A stretch of 64,000 nucleotides of DNA from Halomontanus rarus (GCF_029338335.1 NZ_CP119797.1), one strand, 5' to 3'; shown: positions 9,080 to 22,719, numbered from the stretch's first letter. Notes: generated by a model from the letters alone, not told the origin. Made by a program: numbers and translations.

Positions 9080-10255
9080 TCAGGCCGACTGTTCCTCGGA
9101 AACCGACGCCGTGTCCGTCTCCGTCCCCGTTCCCGACGTCTGCTGCGCGCCGTCGGCGAGCAGGTTCGCACCGGTCGCGACGTCGAAGACGTGGATGTCC
9201 GAGGGATCGAACGTGATCTGGGTCTGCTCTCCGACACCGGGCTTCACGCCACCAGGGACACGTACGCGACACTCTTCGTTCCCGACCTCGAGGTAGAGGA
9301 AATTGTCGCTGCCCGCGACCTCGACGACTTCGACCGTCGCGGTGATCGCGTTTTCGCCGGTCGATCCGTACTCGATATCCTCGGGGCGGATCCCCAACTC
9401 GAGGTCGGGACCGGTCATGCCCTCGCGGATGCGATCCGCCGTCGACGCGGGAAGCGTGTACTCGATCCCCTCACCGACGAGCGTCGAACCGTCCAGGCCG
9501 ACGTCGAAGAAGTTCATCGCCGGGCTCCCGATGAAGTCGGCGACGAACCGGTTGACCGGCTCGTTGTACACCTCGTCCGGCGTGCCGAACTGCTGGAGTT
9601 CGCCCTGATCGAGGACGACGATGCGGTCGCTCATCGTCAGCGCCTCGTGTTGGTCGTGGGTGACGTAGATCGTCGTCGTCCCCAGTTCCTCCTGCAGGCG
9701 CTGGAGTTCCGTCCGCATGTGAACCTTCAGCTTCGCGTCGAGGTTCGACAGCGGCTCGTCCATCAGGAAGATCTTCGGATCGCGGACGATCGCCCGCCCC
9801 GTCGCGACGCGCTGTTGCTGGCCGCCGGAGAGTTCGCTGGGTTTGCTGTCGAGTTGATCCTCGATCCCCATCATCTCCGCCGTCTCGCGGACCCGGCGCT
9901 GGATCTCGTCGTCCGAGAGATCCGTCGTCAGCTTCAGCCCGTAGGACATGTTCTTCTCGACGGACATGTGCGGGTAGAGCGCGTAGTTCTGGAACACCAT
10001 CGCGATCCCGCGGTGCTGGGGTTCGACGCCCTTGATGCTCTCGTTTCCGATCCTGATGTCGCCTTCGGTGATCTCCTCGAGGCCGGCGATCATTCGGAGC
10101 AGCGTCGACTTGCCCGAGCCCGAGGGGCCGACGATGGTGACGAACTCGCCGTTCTCGATGAACGCGTCGAATTCGTCGATCGCGACGAACTCGCCGCCGT
10201 AGACTTTTCGAACGCCGTCGAACGTTACCGATGCTGTCTCGTCTGAACTAGCCAT
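9080..10255 (-). CDS. Carbohydrate ABC transporter ATP-binding protein (MalK/UgpC/MsmX type)
   Basis: A 391-residue ATPase that powers the sugar importer encoded upstream. It shows Walker A GPSGSGKST (43-51), Q-loop Gln89, signature LSGGQ (142-146), Walker B LMDEP (Asp166, Glu167) and the switch His200. A TOBE-type regulatory half follows (about 240-370), as in sugar importers. The last 20 residues are a Thr/Ser/Gln-rich tail. Start at 10255 (MASSDETASV) is at the normal distance from the first beta strand; the frame could open at 10321 but adds a Arg-rich head. It lies 129 bases after the DUF624-like gene and 56 bases before the GH2 gene, in the same direction. Confidence 0.95.
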   Translation of the reverse strand: MASSDETASVTFDGVRKVYGGEFVAIDEFDAFIENGEFVTIVGPSGSGKSTLLRMIAGLEEITEGDIRIGNESIKGVEPQHRGIAMVFQNYALYPHMSVEKNMSYGLKLTTDLSDDEIQRRVRETAEMMGIEDQLDSKPSELSGGQQQRVATGRAIVRDPKIFLMDEPLSNLDAKLKVHMRTELQRLQEELGTTTIYVTHDQHEALTMSDRIVVLDQGELQQFGTPDEVYNEPVNRFVADFIGSPAMNFFDVGLDGSTLVGEGIEYTLPASTADRIREGMTGPDLELGIRPEDIEYGSTGENAITATVEVVEVAGSDNFLYLEVGNEECRVRVPGGVKPGVGEQTQITFDPSDIHVFDVATGANLLADGAQQTSGTGTETDTASVSEEQSA

Positions 10256-10384
10256 GGTGGAACCTCCGTTGAGTGTTGGTGTCGCTGCGAATCGTTGCCG
10301 ATGCCGGTACCGTCGTCTCACCCGTCTCCGAGGTCGCTGTGCGTCCGTGAACCGTCTCGTCGTGAACGTGGATCGTGATCGTGG

Positions 10385-11077
10385 TCATCTGTCCCCCTCT
10401 GAAGTTGGGAGCCGTTCGGTCTCGGTGACGCCGGTGACGAACTCGACGTGGAACGCGAACGCGCACCCGGCGAACAGCAACGCGACGCCGACTGTCAGCA
10501 CCGTCGTCGCGACGAACAGTCCGATCGTCACCACGCCGAGAGCCACCGCGCCGACGCCGTGGCGAGCCGTCCAGCGGTAGCCCTCGGCGAACGCGTCGGC
10601 CGGGGCCTCCCCCTCTGCGAGACCCAGCAGCGTCGGAATCGACACGAGCCAGGCGTACAGTCCGCCGTAGACGCCGACGAGCGCGAGCGCCCCCGTGAAG
10701 AGCGGGCCGCCGGCGAGGTAGGTCACCGCGTAGGTCCCGGCGACGGTCAGGACGACGACCGGAACCAGTCCGATCAGCGTCGCGTGGACGAACTGGCTGC
10801 GAACGGTCGCGACGACCGCCGATCGGTCGACGCGGTCTGGGCCGTCCCCGCGAAGCGAGAGGACCGCCCGATAGGCGCCGACCGTCGCCGGACCGATCGT
10901 CACGACCGGGAGCGCGGCCAGGAACCAGGCGAGGCTGATGCCGACGATCGAGACGAGATTGTCCCAGACGAACCGCGTCGTCCGCCGGCACGCGGCGTAC
11001 ACCGGATCCAACTCGGGGTCGAACGGGTCGACTCGAGTGTGCGAACGCGTTCGTGTTCCGTCTCGCGTGCGAGTCAT
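10385..11077 (-). CDS. DUF624-like membrane protein of the sugar transport operon
   Basis: A 230-residue polytopic membrane protein, with about five hydrophobic segments starting at VSIVGISLAWFLAALPVVTIGPATVGAYRAV (about 42-72). This opening (two helices around PVVTIGPAT-ALY/AYR) is typical of DUF624/YesL proteins, which are found in many carbohydrate ABC operons with unknown role. The start codon overlaps the stop of the permease gene by four bases (ATGA), so the two are translationally coupled. It is not a permease: no EAA loop is present. Function unknown; a helper for the importer is an inference from its position. Confidence 0.75.
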   Translation of the reverse strand: MTRTRDGTRTRSHTRVDPFDPELDPVYAACRRTTRFVWDNLVSIVGISLAWFLAALPVVTIGPATVGAYRAVLSLRGDGPDRVDRSAVVATVRSQFVHATLIGLVPVVVLTVAGTYAVTYLAGGPLFTGALALVGVYGGLYAWLVSIPTLLGLAEGEAPADAFAEGYRWTARHGVGAVALGVVTIGLFVATTVLTVGVALLFAGCAFAFHVEFVTGVTETERLPTSEGDR

Positions 11078-11940
11078 TTCGTCGTCCCCTGCATTTCGAC
11101 GGCTCTCACCAGGTGTTTCTGCATGACCAGGAAGACCAGCAAGAGCGGAACCGACGCGATCACCGCCGACGTCATGATCACGCCGGGTTCGGTCACGCCC
11201 ATGTTGTCCTGCAGGGTCACGAGTCCGATCGGGAGCGTGTACATCGTCTCTCGCTGGAGGATCAGCAGCGGCCAGACGAAGGCGTTCCACGTCCAGATGA
11301 AGATGAACAGTCCCAGCGCCGCGAGCGCAGAGCGCATCAGCGGCAGGACGATGTGCGTGAAGACGCGGATTCGAGAGAACCCGTCGAGTCGGGCCGCCTC
11401 CTCCAGTTCCTCGGGAATGTCCTTGAAGAACTGCACCAGCATGAACACGCCGAGCGGGTTCGCGGCGCTGGGCAGGACGACACCCCAGACGGAGTTGACC
11501 AGTCCGAGCTCGCTCACGATGATGTAGACAGGAACGAGGTTGACGATCCCGGGCACCATGAAACTCGCCACGATGACCGCGAAGACCGCCCGCCGACCCG
11601 GCCACTCGAGGCGGGTCAGCGAGTAGGCAATCATCGCGTCGATCAGGATCACGACGACGGTCGTGATCCCGGCCAGGATGAGCGTGTTGACCGTCCACAT
11701 GCCGATCAACGAACTCGTGAGGAGGTACTCGTACCAGTAGGTCGTGACCTCCCACGGGATCATGTAGGGTACCTCGGCGTACACCAGATCGCGCGTCATG
11801 AACGACCGCGCGAACATGTACCAGTACGGAATCAGGAACAGGGCCGCCGTTCCGTACAGGCCGGCGTACAGCGCGATCGTCCGGAGCCGCTGGGTGGTGA
11901 TCGTGACGTCGCCGAACAGCTGGCGCGATTCCGTGCTCAT
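11074..11940 (-). CDS. Carbohydrate ABC transporter permease (MalG/UgpE type)
   Basis: A 288-residue inner-membrane subunit with six predicted helices. The cytoplasmic EAA loop that docks on the ATPase is visible as EEAARLDGFSRIRVFTHIVL (about 190-210). It forms the channel with the permease encoded just upstream. It overlaps that gene and the next gene by four bases each (ATGA), so the block is a tight translational unit. Length and topology are normal for this family. Confidence 0.95.
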   Translation of the reverse strand: MSTESRQLFGDVTITTQRLRTIALYAGLYGTAALFLIPYWYMFARSFMTRDLVYAEVPYMIPWEVTTYWYEYLLTSSLIGMWTVNTLILAGITTVVVILIDAMIAYSLTRLEWPGRRAVFAVIVASFMVPGIVNLVPVYIIVSELGLVNSVWGVVLPSAANPLGVFMLVQFFKDIPEELEEAARLDGFSRIRVFTHIVLPLMRSALAALGLFIFIWTWNAFVWPLLILQRETMYTLPIGLVTLQDNMGVTEPGVIMTSAVIASVPLLLVFLVMQKHLVRAVEMQGTTK

Positions 11941-12854
11941 CGTCGATCACCACCGAGGAAGTAGTAGCTGGTCGCGGAGATAGCGATCAGGATCATGAAC
12001 AGCACGTACCCGACCGCGGCTGCGTAGCCGAACTGTCGGCCCGTAAACGCCGTCTCGTACAGGTACAACACGATCGTCGTCGTCGAGAACGACGGCCCGC
12101 CGTCGGTCATGATGAACGGCTGACCGAACACCTGGAAGGAGCCGACGAACGTCACGATGACGACGAAGATGAGCGGATTCTGCATCTGCGGAATCGTGAT
12201 ATCCCGCATCATCCGCCACGTGCTCGCGCCGTCCAGTTTCGCCGCCTCGTAGAGCCGATCCGAGACGTTCTGACGCGCGGCCAGCAGGATGATGAAGTTG
12301 AACGCCAACTGCCACCAGATCGTCGCGATCGCGATCGCCGGCATCGCGAGATCGTGCGACGTCAACCAGTTGCCGCCGCCGACGTAGTAGGGAACGAGCC
12401 CCGACGCGCTGAAGATGTCCGTCCACAGCAGGCCGACCACGGCCACCGTGAGCACGTACGGGCTGAAGAAGATCGTCCGCAACAGCCACTGTCCCGTCAC
12501 GTCGCGGTTGACCCCCAGCGCCAGAAACAGCGAGCCGATGACGATCGGCGGCACCGTGAGGACGACGAAGTAGACCGTGTTCCACAACGCGTTCCAGAAG
12601 TCCGGATCCGCGAACAGCGTTCGGTAGTTCTCGAGGCCCACGAACTGCGACTGGGCCGGTGCGAGCGCGTTCCAGTTGTGGAGACTCATGTACAGCGCCA
12701 TGAGCAGCGGGCCGAAGAGGAACAGGATCGCCACCACGATGTACGGCAACGCGAAGGACGTCCCTGCGATCCACTCGCGGGTCGAGGATCTGGTCAGGTC
12801 GACCAGTCCCGAGTCGTTTCCATCCGTCCGTTGCTTCGATTGTGCTTGTGCCAT
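11937..12854 (-). CDS. Carbohydrate ABC transporter permease (MalF/UgpA type)
   Basis: A 305-residue permease with six predicted helices after a cytoplasmic N-terminus of about 30 residues. The EAA loop reads YEAAKLDGASTWRMMRDITI (about 200-220). It pairs with the MalG-type permease downstream (4-base overlap). The gene starts 6 bases after the stop of the solute-binding protein gene. Substrate is not set by the permease sequence; neighbouring enzymes point to arabinose- or galactose-containing oligosaccharides. Confidence 0.95.
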   Translation of the reverse strand: MAQAQSKQRTDGNDSGLVDLTRSSTREWIAGTSFALPYIVVAILFLFGPLLMALYMSLHNWNALAPAQSQFVGLENYRTLFADPDFWNALWNTVYFVVLTVPPIVIGSLFLALGVNRDVTGQWLLRTIFFSPYVLTVAVVGLLWTDIFSASGLVPYYVGGGNWLTSHDLAMPAIAIATIWWQLAFNFIILLAARQNVSDRLYEAAKLDGASTWRMMRDITIPQMQNPLIFVVIVTFVGSFQVFGQPFIMTDGGPSFSTTTIVLYLYETAFTGRQFGYAAAVGYVLFMILIAISATSYYFLGGDRR

Positions 12855-12860
12855 GGATTA

Positions 12861-14171
12861 TCAGTTGAACGTCCTCCTGACGCCCGCGGTCGCGGTTTCG
12901 ATGACCTCCTCCGGCGTCATGTTACCGGTCCGCATGTCGTCCAGCGGCTGGTAGATCTCCTCGACATACTCCTCGACGTTCGGCGTCGCGGGCGGCCGGA
13001 TGAACTGTCCCCCGTCGACCATCCCGTAGAACGTCTCGAGGGTCTTGTTCCACGTCTCGGACTGGCGAAGGTCCTCGCTCTCGGTCGCCGCCTCGCTGGC
13101 GGGAAGGTGTCCCGCGTCGTACCCCCACCGATCGTTGAACTCCTGGGTCAGCAGGCGAATGAACTCGATCGCGTCCTCGAGACGCGCTCGGCTGCGGTCC
13201 TCGCTTTCCGGGATAATCAGCATGTGACTGTCCCCCAGCGTCACGGGATCGTCCGCGTCGGGCATGACGAACGGTTCGGTCATACCGAAGTCGAACCCCG
13301 CCTCGCGGACGACCGTGATGTGCCAGGTTCCCTCGATTTTCATGCCGACTTCGCCGCGATTCCACGCGTCCCAGCCGGTCCCGGGATCGACCGGTGCCCA
13401 CTCGTGCTCGTGGACCCAGTCGTGCATCTCCTGGACGACCGCCAGCCCGTCGTCCGTATCGAACGCGGGCTCGTACTCCTCGGTCAGGATCTGACCACCT
13501 CGCCCGTGTAACAGCATCCGCATGATTTCGGCCGCGAACTGACCTTCGAAGTAATCGAAGGCGTAGTAGTCGGTGTTCTCGGCGATCGCGTTCGCCGCCT
13601 CGTAGAACCGATCCGGCGTGTTCGGCGGCTCCTCCGGATCCAATCCCGCCTCCTCGAAGATTTCCTTATTGTAGTACAGCCCGAACGGGTGCGTGTCCAG
13701 TGGCACGGCGAGTTGCTCGCCGTCGACGACGCCGCCCTGGGCGACCTCCTCGAGGTACGGTTCGGTCCCGATCTCGTCGGTCAGCGACACGATGCTGTCC
13801 TGGTACTCCGCCATCATCCGCGAGTGCATCACGGCGACGTCCGGAGGATTTCCGCCCACCATCGACGTGTACAGACGTCCGTAGTGGTCGTCCCACGGAA
13901 CCCGCTGCCTGTTGACCTGCAACGAGTACTCGTCGCTCTCGTTGATCTCGTCGACCATCGCTTCCATCACGGTTCCGTCGCCACCACCGAAGAGCGTCCA
14001 GTATTCGATACCCTCCGCCGCCTGACCGACGAACCCCGTACAGCCGGCAATGCTGCCGAGTCCGGCGACACCCGCCGCCTGCAGGAAGTGACGCCGATCG
14101 ACCCGACTCGCCCCGCCAGAAGCCCTCGAGTCGGATATGGCTGTCGGTGATTGTTTGTCGCCCGTTGGCAT
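12861..14171 (-). CDS. Extracellular solute-binding lipoprotein, sugar ABC importer (family 1)
   Basis: A 436-residue binding protein that catches the sugar outside the cell. The N-terminus has a twin-arginine motif (VDRRHFLQAAG, Arg26-Arg27) and a lipobox ending in Cys44 (GSIAGC), so it should be exported folded by Tat and anchored by lipid, the usual haloarchaeal arrangement. The rest shows the family 1 pattern (VMHSRMMAEYQDSI, LPLDTHPFGLYYNKEIFEEAGLD, WDAWNRGEVGM). It is the first gene of the seven-gene operon and has its own promoter with a very short leader. It is divergent from the GH51 gene. Confidence 0.95.
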   Translation of the reverse strand: MPTGDKQSPTAISDSRASGGASRVDRRHFLQAAGVAGLGSIAGCTGFVGQAAEGIEYWTLFGGGDGTVMEAMVDEINESDEYSLQVNRQRVPWDDHYGRLYTSMVGGNPPDVAVMHSRMMAEYQDSIVSLTDEIGTEPYLEEVAQGGVVDGEQLAVPLDTHPFGLYYNKEIFEEAGLDPEEPPNTPDRFYEAANAIAENTDYYAFDYFEGQFAAEIMRMLLHGRGGQILTEEYEPAFDTDDGLAVVQEMHDWVHEHEWAPVDPGTGWDAWNRGEVGMKIEGTWHITVVREAGFDFGMTEPFVMPDADDPVTLGDSHMLIIPESEDRSRARLEDAIEFIRLLTQEFNDRWGYDAGHLPASEAATESEDLRQSETWNKTLETFYGMVDGGQFIRPPATPNVEEYVEEIYQPLDDMRTGNMTPEEVIETATAGVRRTFN

Positions 14172-14197
14172 ACAGCACTATCGATCATGAGTGTCCC

Positions 14198-14208
14198 TAT
14201 ATAATTTA
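14198..14208 (-). promoter_or_regulatory. TATA box of the sugar-uptake operon
   Basis: On the minus strand AAATTATATAG is centred about 32 bases upstream of the ATG at 14171, giving a leader of only a few bases. Confidence 0.55.
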
Positions 14209-14560
14209 CGCAGACAGTCAATTTTTATCGGAACACTGACTGGATTCTCGGTCGCCGAGTCGACCGTCGGACATCACGTCGATATCTACCCACTTTTGGT
14301 CACGCTATGTTCGAACACAGATCAGAACTCTAACACACGATTGGCGGCACTGTGGACACAGCAACACACCACTACGGGTAAACAACCACGGGTCAGGTGA
14401 CCCATAGTACTCTTCCTGTTCCCTATAGAGTTACAGGACAGCTACGGACACTATACCCAACACCAGTCACAGTCACTTACACACGACACCAGCCACGGCC
14501 ACGACCACTGCGATCCACCGTCGACCGCACCAATCTCGAATCGATAACAGGAACCGGGCA

Positions 14561-14568
14561 ATTTATAG
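14561..14568 (+). promoter_or_regulatory. TATA box of GH51 gene
   Basis: ATTTATAG lies 28-35 bases before the ATG at 14596, fitting a leaderless transcript. Confidence 0.6.
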
Positions 14569-14595
14569 CTTCGTCAAGAAACACCAACACCGTGC

Positions 14596-16116
14596 ATGAC
14601 TGACGCACACGTCACCGTTCATACCGAGGCGGATATCGACCGGATCGCACCCGAAATTCACGGCCACTTCTCCGAACACCTCGGCCGGTGTATCTACGAA
14701 GGAATCTGGAACAGCGACAGCACAGACGAAGACGGGTTCCGCGAGGACGTCGTCTCACTCCTCGACGACCTCGAACTCCCAGTCCTACGATGGCCCGGCG
14801 GCTGTTTCGCAGACGACTATCACTGGGAAGACGGCATCGGTCCGCGAGAGGACCGCCCGCGCCGCCGAAACCTCTTCTGGGCACAGGGGCCCGAAGAGGT
14901 ACCCGAGGAATCCAACGCCTTCGGCACCGACGAGTTCCTGCAACTGTGCGAACGCATCGGCACGGAACCGTACCTCGCGGCCAACGTCGGTTCGGGCGAC
15001 CCACAGGAGGCCGCCGACTGGGTCGAGTACTGTAACTACGACGGCGACACCGAACTCGCAGACCGGCGCCGCGCGAACGGCCACGAAGAACCCTACGGCG
15101 TGAAATATTGGGGCCTCGGCAACGAAAACTGGGGCTGTGGCGGACAGATGACGCCCGAGCAATATGCCCGCGAGTACCGTCGGTTCGCGACCTACGTCGG
15201 CACCATGGACAACCTGATGCTCGATCACGAACTCGAGCTCATCGCCTGTGGCTTCGAGGGCCACGAGTGGAACCGCCGCTTCATGGAGGAGATCGGCGGC
15301 TCTGCTTGGGGTAGTGACTTCCCGCTCGACCACCTCACGCTCCACCACTACTACGGCCGCACGATGTCCGTCGAAGACGCAGACGAGAACAAATACGACC
15401 GGTTCCTCGCCGACGCCCTCGAGATGGAAACGCACATCGAGAAGATCGCCGCCGCGATCAACGCCGTCGCCACGACCCGCGACATCGGTGTCATCATCGA
15501 CGAGTGGGGCGCCTGGCACACCGAAGCGACAGCCGACAACGGACTCGAACAACCAGGGAACGTCCTCGACGCGCTCTCCGCGGCGGCCGTCCTCGACATC
15601 TTCAACCACCACAGCGACGTCGTCACGATGACCAACATCGCCCAGACCGTCAACGTCCTCCAGTGTCTCGTCGAGACCGACGCCGACAACGCCTGGGCCC
15701 GACCCACCTACCACGTCTTCGATCTGTACGCCCCCCACAAAGGTAACGAGGCCGTCCAGACGTCGGTCGACACACCCGCTCGTGAACTCGCGGACGACGA
15801 CGATCGCGAACTGCCGCTGGTCGGCGCCTCCGCCTCACTCTCCGACGACGAGGACGAGGACGAAACCTACGTTACCGTCACCAACCTCGACTGCCGCGAC
15901 TCCCACACCGTCGATATCAGTCTCGAAGGAACGACACCGAACGCCGGTTCGATCGACGCGACCCTCCTCTTCGCGGACAACGACCCAGACACGACAGTTA
16001 CCGCCGACAACGCCAACGAGTTCACGGCCGAGGACCTCGAGGTCTCGGTCGACGGCGACGGAACCCTCTCCGTCGACCTCCCACCGGCGACGGTAGCCGG
16101 ACTCTCCGTCCAGTAG
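14596..16116 (+). CDS. Glycoside hydrolase family 51 alpha-L-arabinofuranosidase
   Basis: A 506-residue enzyme that removes alpha-linked L-arabinofuranose from arabinan, arabinoxylan or arabinogalactan fragments. Landmarks are LRWPGGCFADDYHWEDGIGP (65-84), acid/base Glu177 in GLGNENWGCGG, and nucleophile Glu303 in IIDEWGAWH. The TIM barrel is followed by a beta-sandwich domain (about 390-506) that is very acidic. No signal peptide, so intracellular. It is divergent from the importer operon that carries the GH127 and GH2 genes; together these enzymes can strip both alpha- and beta-arabinofuranosyl ends. Confidence 0.95.
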   Translation: MTDAHVTVHTEADIDRIAPEIHGHFSEHLGRCIYEGIWNSDSTDEDGFREDVVSLLDDLELPVLRWPGGCFADDYHWEDGIGPREDRPRRRNLFWAQGPEEVPEESNAFGTDEFLQLCERIGTEPYLAANVGSGDPQEAADWVEYCNYDGDTELADRRRANGHEEPYGVKYWGLGNENWGCGGQMTPEQYAREYRRFATYVGTMDNLMLDHELELIACGFEGHEWNRRFMEEIGGSAWGSDFPLDHLTLHHYYGRTMSVEDADENKYDRFLADALEMETHIEKIAAAINAVATTRDIGVIIDEWGAWHTEATADNGLEQPGNVLDALSAAAVLDIFNHHSDVVTMTNIAQTVNVLQCLVETDADNAWARPTYHVFDLYAPHKGNEAVQTSVDTPARELADDDDRELPLVGASASLSDDEDEDETYVTVTNLDCRDSHTVDISLEGTTPNAGSIDATLLFADNDPDTTVTADNANEFTAEDLEVSVDGDGTLSVDLPPATVAGLSVQ

Positions 16117-17420
16117 CCCCTCGAGATCGATCGAACGACCGCTTCGAATGTCGTACCTAAAATTCCCGTTTTCGGCGGTCCAACGGTTCGCGACTCGATA
16201 TTCGACCCTATTATGACGACCGACTTCCGACTCGGATGTCACCAGTAGTTGCACAACAGTAGACATCTTTGAAGAGCCACGTGTCGTAAAGAATACCGTC
16301 CGGTATTACCGAAAGAATCGACGTGTGGAATCGTTCCACAAACAACTAGGATTCCGAACGCATCGAGACTGCGACGACAGGAACGATTCCACGGAAAACT
16401 CACCAGTACGGGACCCAACAACTCACGTTCCCCCGACCGGCTTCCGCTGCATCGTCTATCGAACCCGCTCTGAAACATACGCAAACCCATAGTTCAGAGG
16501 TCGATTTATACTACAGCCCATCCGGTAATATCGCACGCACTTCTGTTCAACGGCACCACTGTTCACACTCTGAAAAACGGAACAACAACGGCTCTCATTA
16601 CACCCATAGGTCTGTGAGCGAAACCGGCAGACAATGACTCCCGGGACAACGACCTCGTTATCACGATCGTGACACCCGTTCGAACGGTCTCGACACGTTA
16701 TTCGATCCCCTCCCGAAGCAGATACGGAACAGGAAACGCGAAGATAACAGCTGAACTACAACATCAGGTCGAACAGCTACAATTACTTCGTCCCATCGGA
16801 CCGAATTTGTGGACACTCTCCTAAGACAAATCCCAAAATCGCTTCGCTCAGTGTGCGCGGTCTCGAAATACGAAACGAACGGCAGTTCGAAAAGGGATTC
16901 TAAACTAGTATGATAATACCGGACAGAATATTGCAGTTCAATAGCGGGTAATCAGGTACTAAACGGGGTTATATTGCTCTTACCACTACTACAATGGAAA
17001 CTCATACTTCCACCCCTCCGCCCCATTGTTCGGCATAAGCGGACATAAAAGTCGATAGTAACGACTGGACAATAGGGAGAGTCGGACAACCGCCCGACGA
17101 CAACAAATGAACGCGACTTATTTCGAAAATTCGTATCGTCTACCGTATGCTGACTCTGTTCCGAGCCACTCAATCCACGGCCTGAGCACGGCATTCGCAT
17201 GGCACACCAGAACTCGTCTCAAACGAGTTTCACTCGAAACAGTCACCAGTGAGAAACCACGACCGATACCGCTTCACTTGTGACAACGGTCGACCGTTCG
17301 AGTTACAGTTCAAACCCAAACTGAAACCAAAATCGAATTCATTGAAAAACGGCTCAAACAGCTATCTGGGTATGCAGCTCGCTCAGTATTTCGTTACTGA
17401 CAGGTATTTTACAGACTTGA
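16117..17420. other. 1.3 kb AT-richer intergenic stretch, no gene recognised
   Basis: Between the GH51 gene and the end of the rRNA operon. It is less GC-rich than its surroundings. Short frames exist (for example 16239-16490 and 16952-17200 on minus, 17249-17440 on plus) but none shows a known family or convincing start. No tRNA was found, including the tRNA-Cys that often follows 5S rRNA in haloarchaea. It may be eroded DNA. Confidence 0.5.
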
Positions 17421-17436
17421 GGAGCGCTGTCGCTCC
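17421..17436 (-). terminator. Possible hairpin downstream of rRNA operon
   Basis: GGAGCG-CTGT-CGCTCC forms a perfect 6-bp stem about 60 bases past the 5S end. No T-run follows, so its role as terminator is uncertain. Confidence 0.3.
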
Positions 17437-17453
17437 CTGAAGTGTGATGATCG

Positions 17454-17478
17454 CGCGGAGCAGCAACGCCACTCCGCG
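17454..17478 (-). terminator. Hairpin just after 5S rRNA
   Basis: CGCGGAG and CTCCGCG form a 7-bp stem with an 11-base loop about 20 bases beyond the 5S gene in the direction of transcription. It may mark the 3' end or protect it. Confidence 0.35.
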
Positions 17479-17497
17479 AAGTTATGATAGTATGAGT

Positions 17498-17619
17498 GGA
17501 GGCGGCGAAACGGATTTCCCAGAGGATCTCTCACTCCAGTACTGACCGTAACGCAGGTGGGCTTATCTTCCGTGTTCGGAACGGGTACGGGAGTCGCCCC
17601 ACCGCTGTGGCCGCCTTAA
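17498..17619 (-). rRNA. rrf: 5S ribosomal RNA
   Basis: The minus strand begins TTAAGGCGGCCACAGCGGTG and contains the conserved CCGTACCCGTTCCGAACACGG and GGGAAATCCG blocks of haloarchaeal 5S rRNA. About 122 bases; ends set by comparison and accurate to a few bases. Last gene of the operon. Confidence 0.93.
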
Positions 17620-17645
17620 CGCCGATCGATGGAATCGAACCATCT

Positions 17646-17669
17646 TTCCCGGAACCATTGTTCCGGGAA
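17646..17669 (-). repeat. Perfect hairpin in 23S-5S spacer
   Basis: Two 10-base arms (TTCCCGGAAC and GTTCCGGGAA) separated by CATT form a perfect stem in the spacer. It is probably an RNA structure in the pre-rRNA. Confidence 0.6.
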
Positions 17670-17690
17670 CCAGTATCGGTGGTCTGTCTC

Positions 17691-17710
17691 CGTGTGTACG
17701 TGTAGTCCAG
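17691..17710 (-). repeat. 23S processing stem, 3' arm
   Basis: These 20 bases are the exact reverse complement of 20743-20762 on the other side of 23S. With the nearby TGGACCCGTT pairing they form the long stem that carries the bulge-helix-bulge cleaved by the tRNA-splicing endonuclease in archaeal pre-rRNA. Confidence 0.8.
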
Positions 17711-17754
17711 TTAACGCCTGGACCCGTTTCCGGGTCCGTACGATCCATGCGTAT

Positions 17755-20675
<2,921 letters not shown>

Positions 20676-20742
20676 TACGGATCGGTTACGTGTCGTACAC
20701 AGAATGTACGACGTGTGACCCGGGAACGGGTCCAGTGGACGC

Positions 20743-20762
20743 CTGGACTACACGTACACACG
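20743..20762 (-). repeat. 23S processing stem, 5' arm
   Basis: Reverse complement of 17691-17710; upstream half of the 23S processing stem, lying between tRNA-Ala and 23S. Confidence 0.8.
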
Positions 20763-20905
20763 GTCTCATTTGCACGCCAGTAGACGGCTGGCCTGCATTG
20801 ACCCTTCCCATCCACACTTACGCGGGATGGTGCATCGGTTCGTTCGGATTAGATCGAAGACGTCTGTCCCACTTAAGGGACTCGGTCTCGATCCGCTCCG
20901 AGACA

Positions 20906-20977
20906 TGGACCCACAGGGATTCGAACCCTGGGCATCCTCCTTGCAAAGGAGGCACTCTACCACTGAGCTATGGGCCC
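20906..20977 (-). tRNA. tRNA-Ala (anticodon TGC)
   Basis: A 72-base tRNA in the 16S-23S spacer. The minus strand starts GGGCCCATAGCTCAGTGGTA, has anticodon stem-loop CTCCTTTGCAAGGAG, T-arm GGTTCGAATCC and ends TGGGTCCA. Acceptor pairing GGGCCCA/TGGGTCC includes one G-U pair. No intron. CCA is not encoded. Confidence 0.97.
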
Positions 20978-21022
20978 ACCCCCACCAGCTCGATCGCGGT
21001 GATCGAGCGGTGGGGGACTTGT

Positions 21023-21083
21023 TGTTAGCCTTGATAGTTCTAAGGTGCTCGCTCGGCCGACGCGTCGGGTGACCGAACGGACC
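21023..21083 (-). repeat. 16S processing stem, 3' arm
   Basis: TGTTAGCCTTGATAGTTC (21023-21040) and ACCGAACGGACC (21072-21083) are reverse complements of 22702-22719 and 22657-22668 on the far side of 16S. They form the long pre-16S processing stem. Confidence 0.8.
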
Positions 21084-21122
21084 GAATAGGTGGGCCAGGG
21101 CGTCGCCCTGGTCCCGATCTGT

Positions 21123-22596
<1,474 letters not shown>

Positions 22597-22656
22597 GCTA
22601 TTCCCCAGCAGAGCTGGGGAGTTGGCGGAGTATGATGTCATACTCACACGTAACTT

Positions 22657-22719
22657 GGTCCGTTCGGTGACCCAGATCGTATCGACCGATCGAGCGTCAC
22701 CGAACTATCAAGGCTAACA
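22657..22719 (-). repeat. 16S processing stem, 5' arm
   Basis: Partner of 21023-21083: GGTCCGTTCGGT (22657-22668) and GAACTATCAAGGCTAACA (22702-22719). Confidence 0.8.

Larger units (their letters stand above)
14172..14595. promoter_or_regulatory. Divergent control region between sugar operon and GH51 gene
   Basis: 424 bases with promoters at both ends and no credible gene. It is AT-richer than the flanking genes. A shared regulator could bind here. I did not find one clear inverted repeat to call an operator, and no regulator gene adjoins the locus. Confidence 0.5.

Noticed and set aside
10385..11953. A 522-codon frame as a single fused membrane protein
   Set aside because: Its first half is out of frame with the well-supported permease gene and is Arg/His-rich; the true protein begins at 11077.
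16900..17490. tRNA-Cys downstream of 5S rRNA
   Set aside because: Searched for a cloverleaf on the minus strand; none found.
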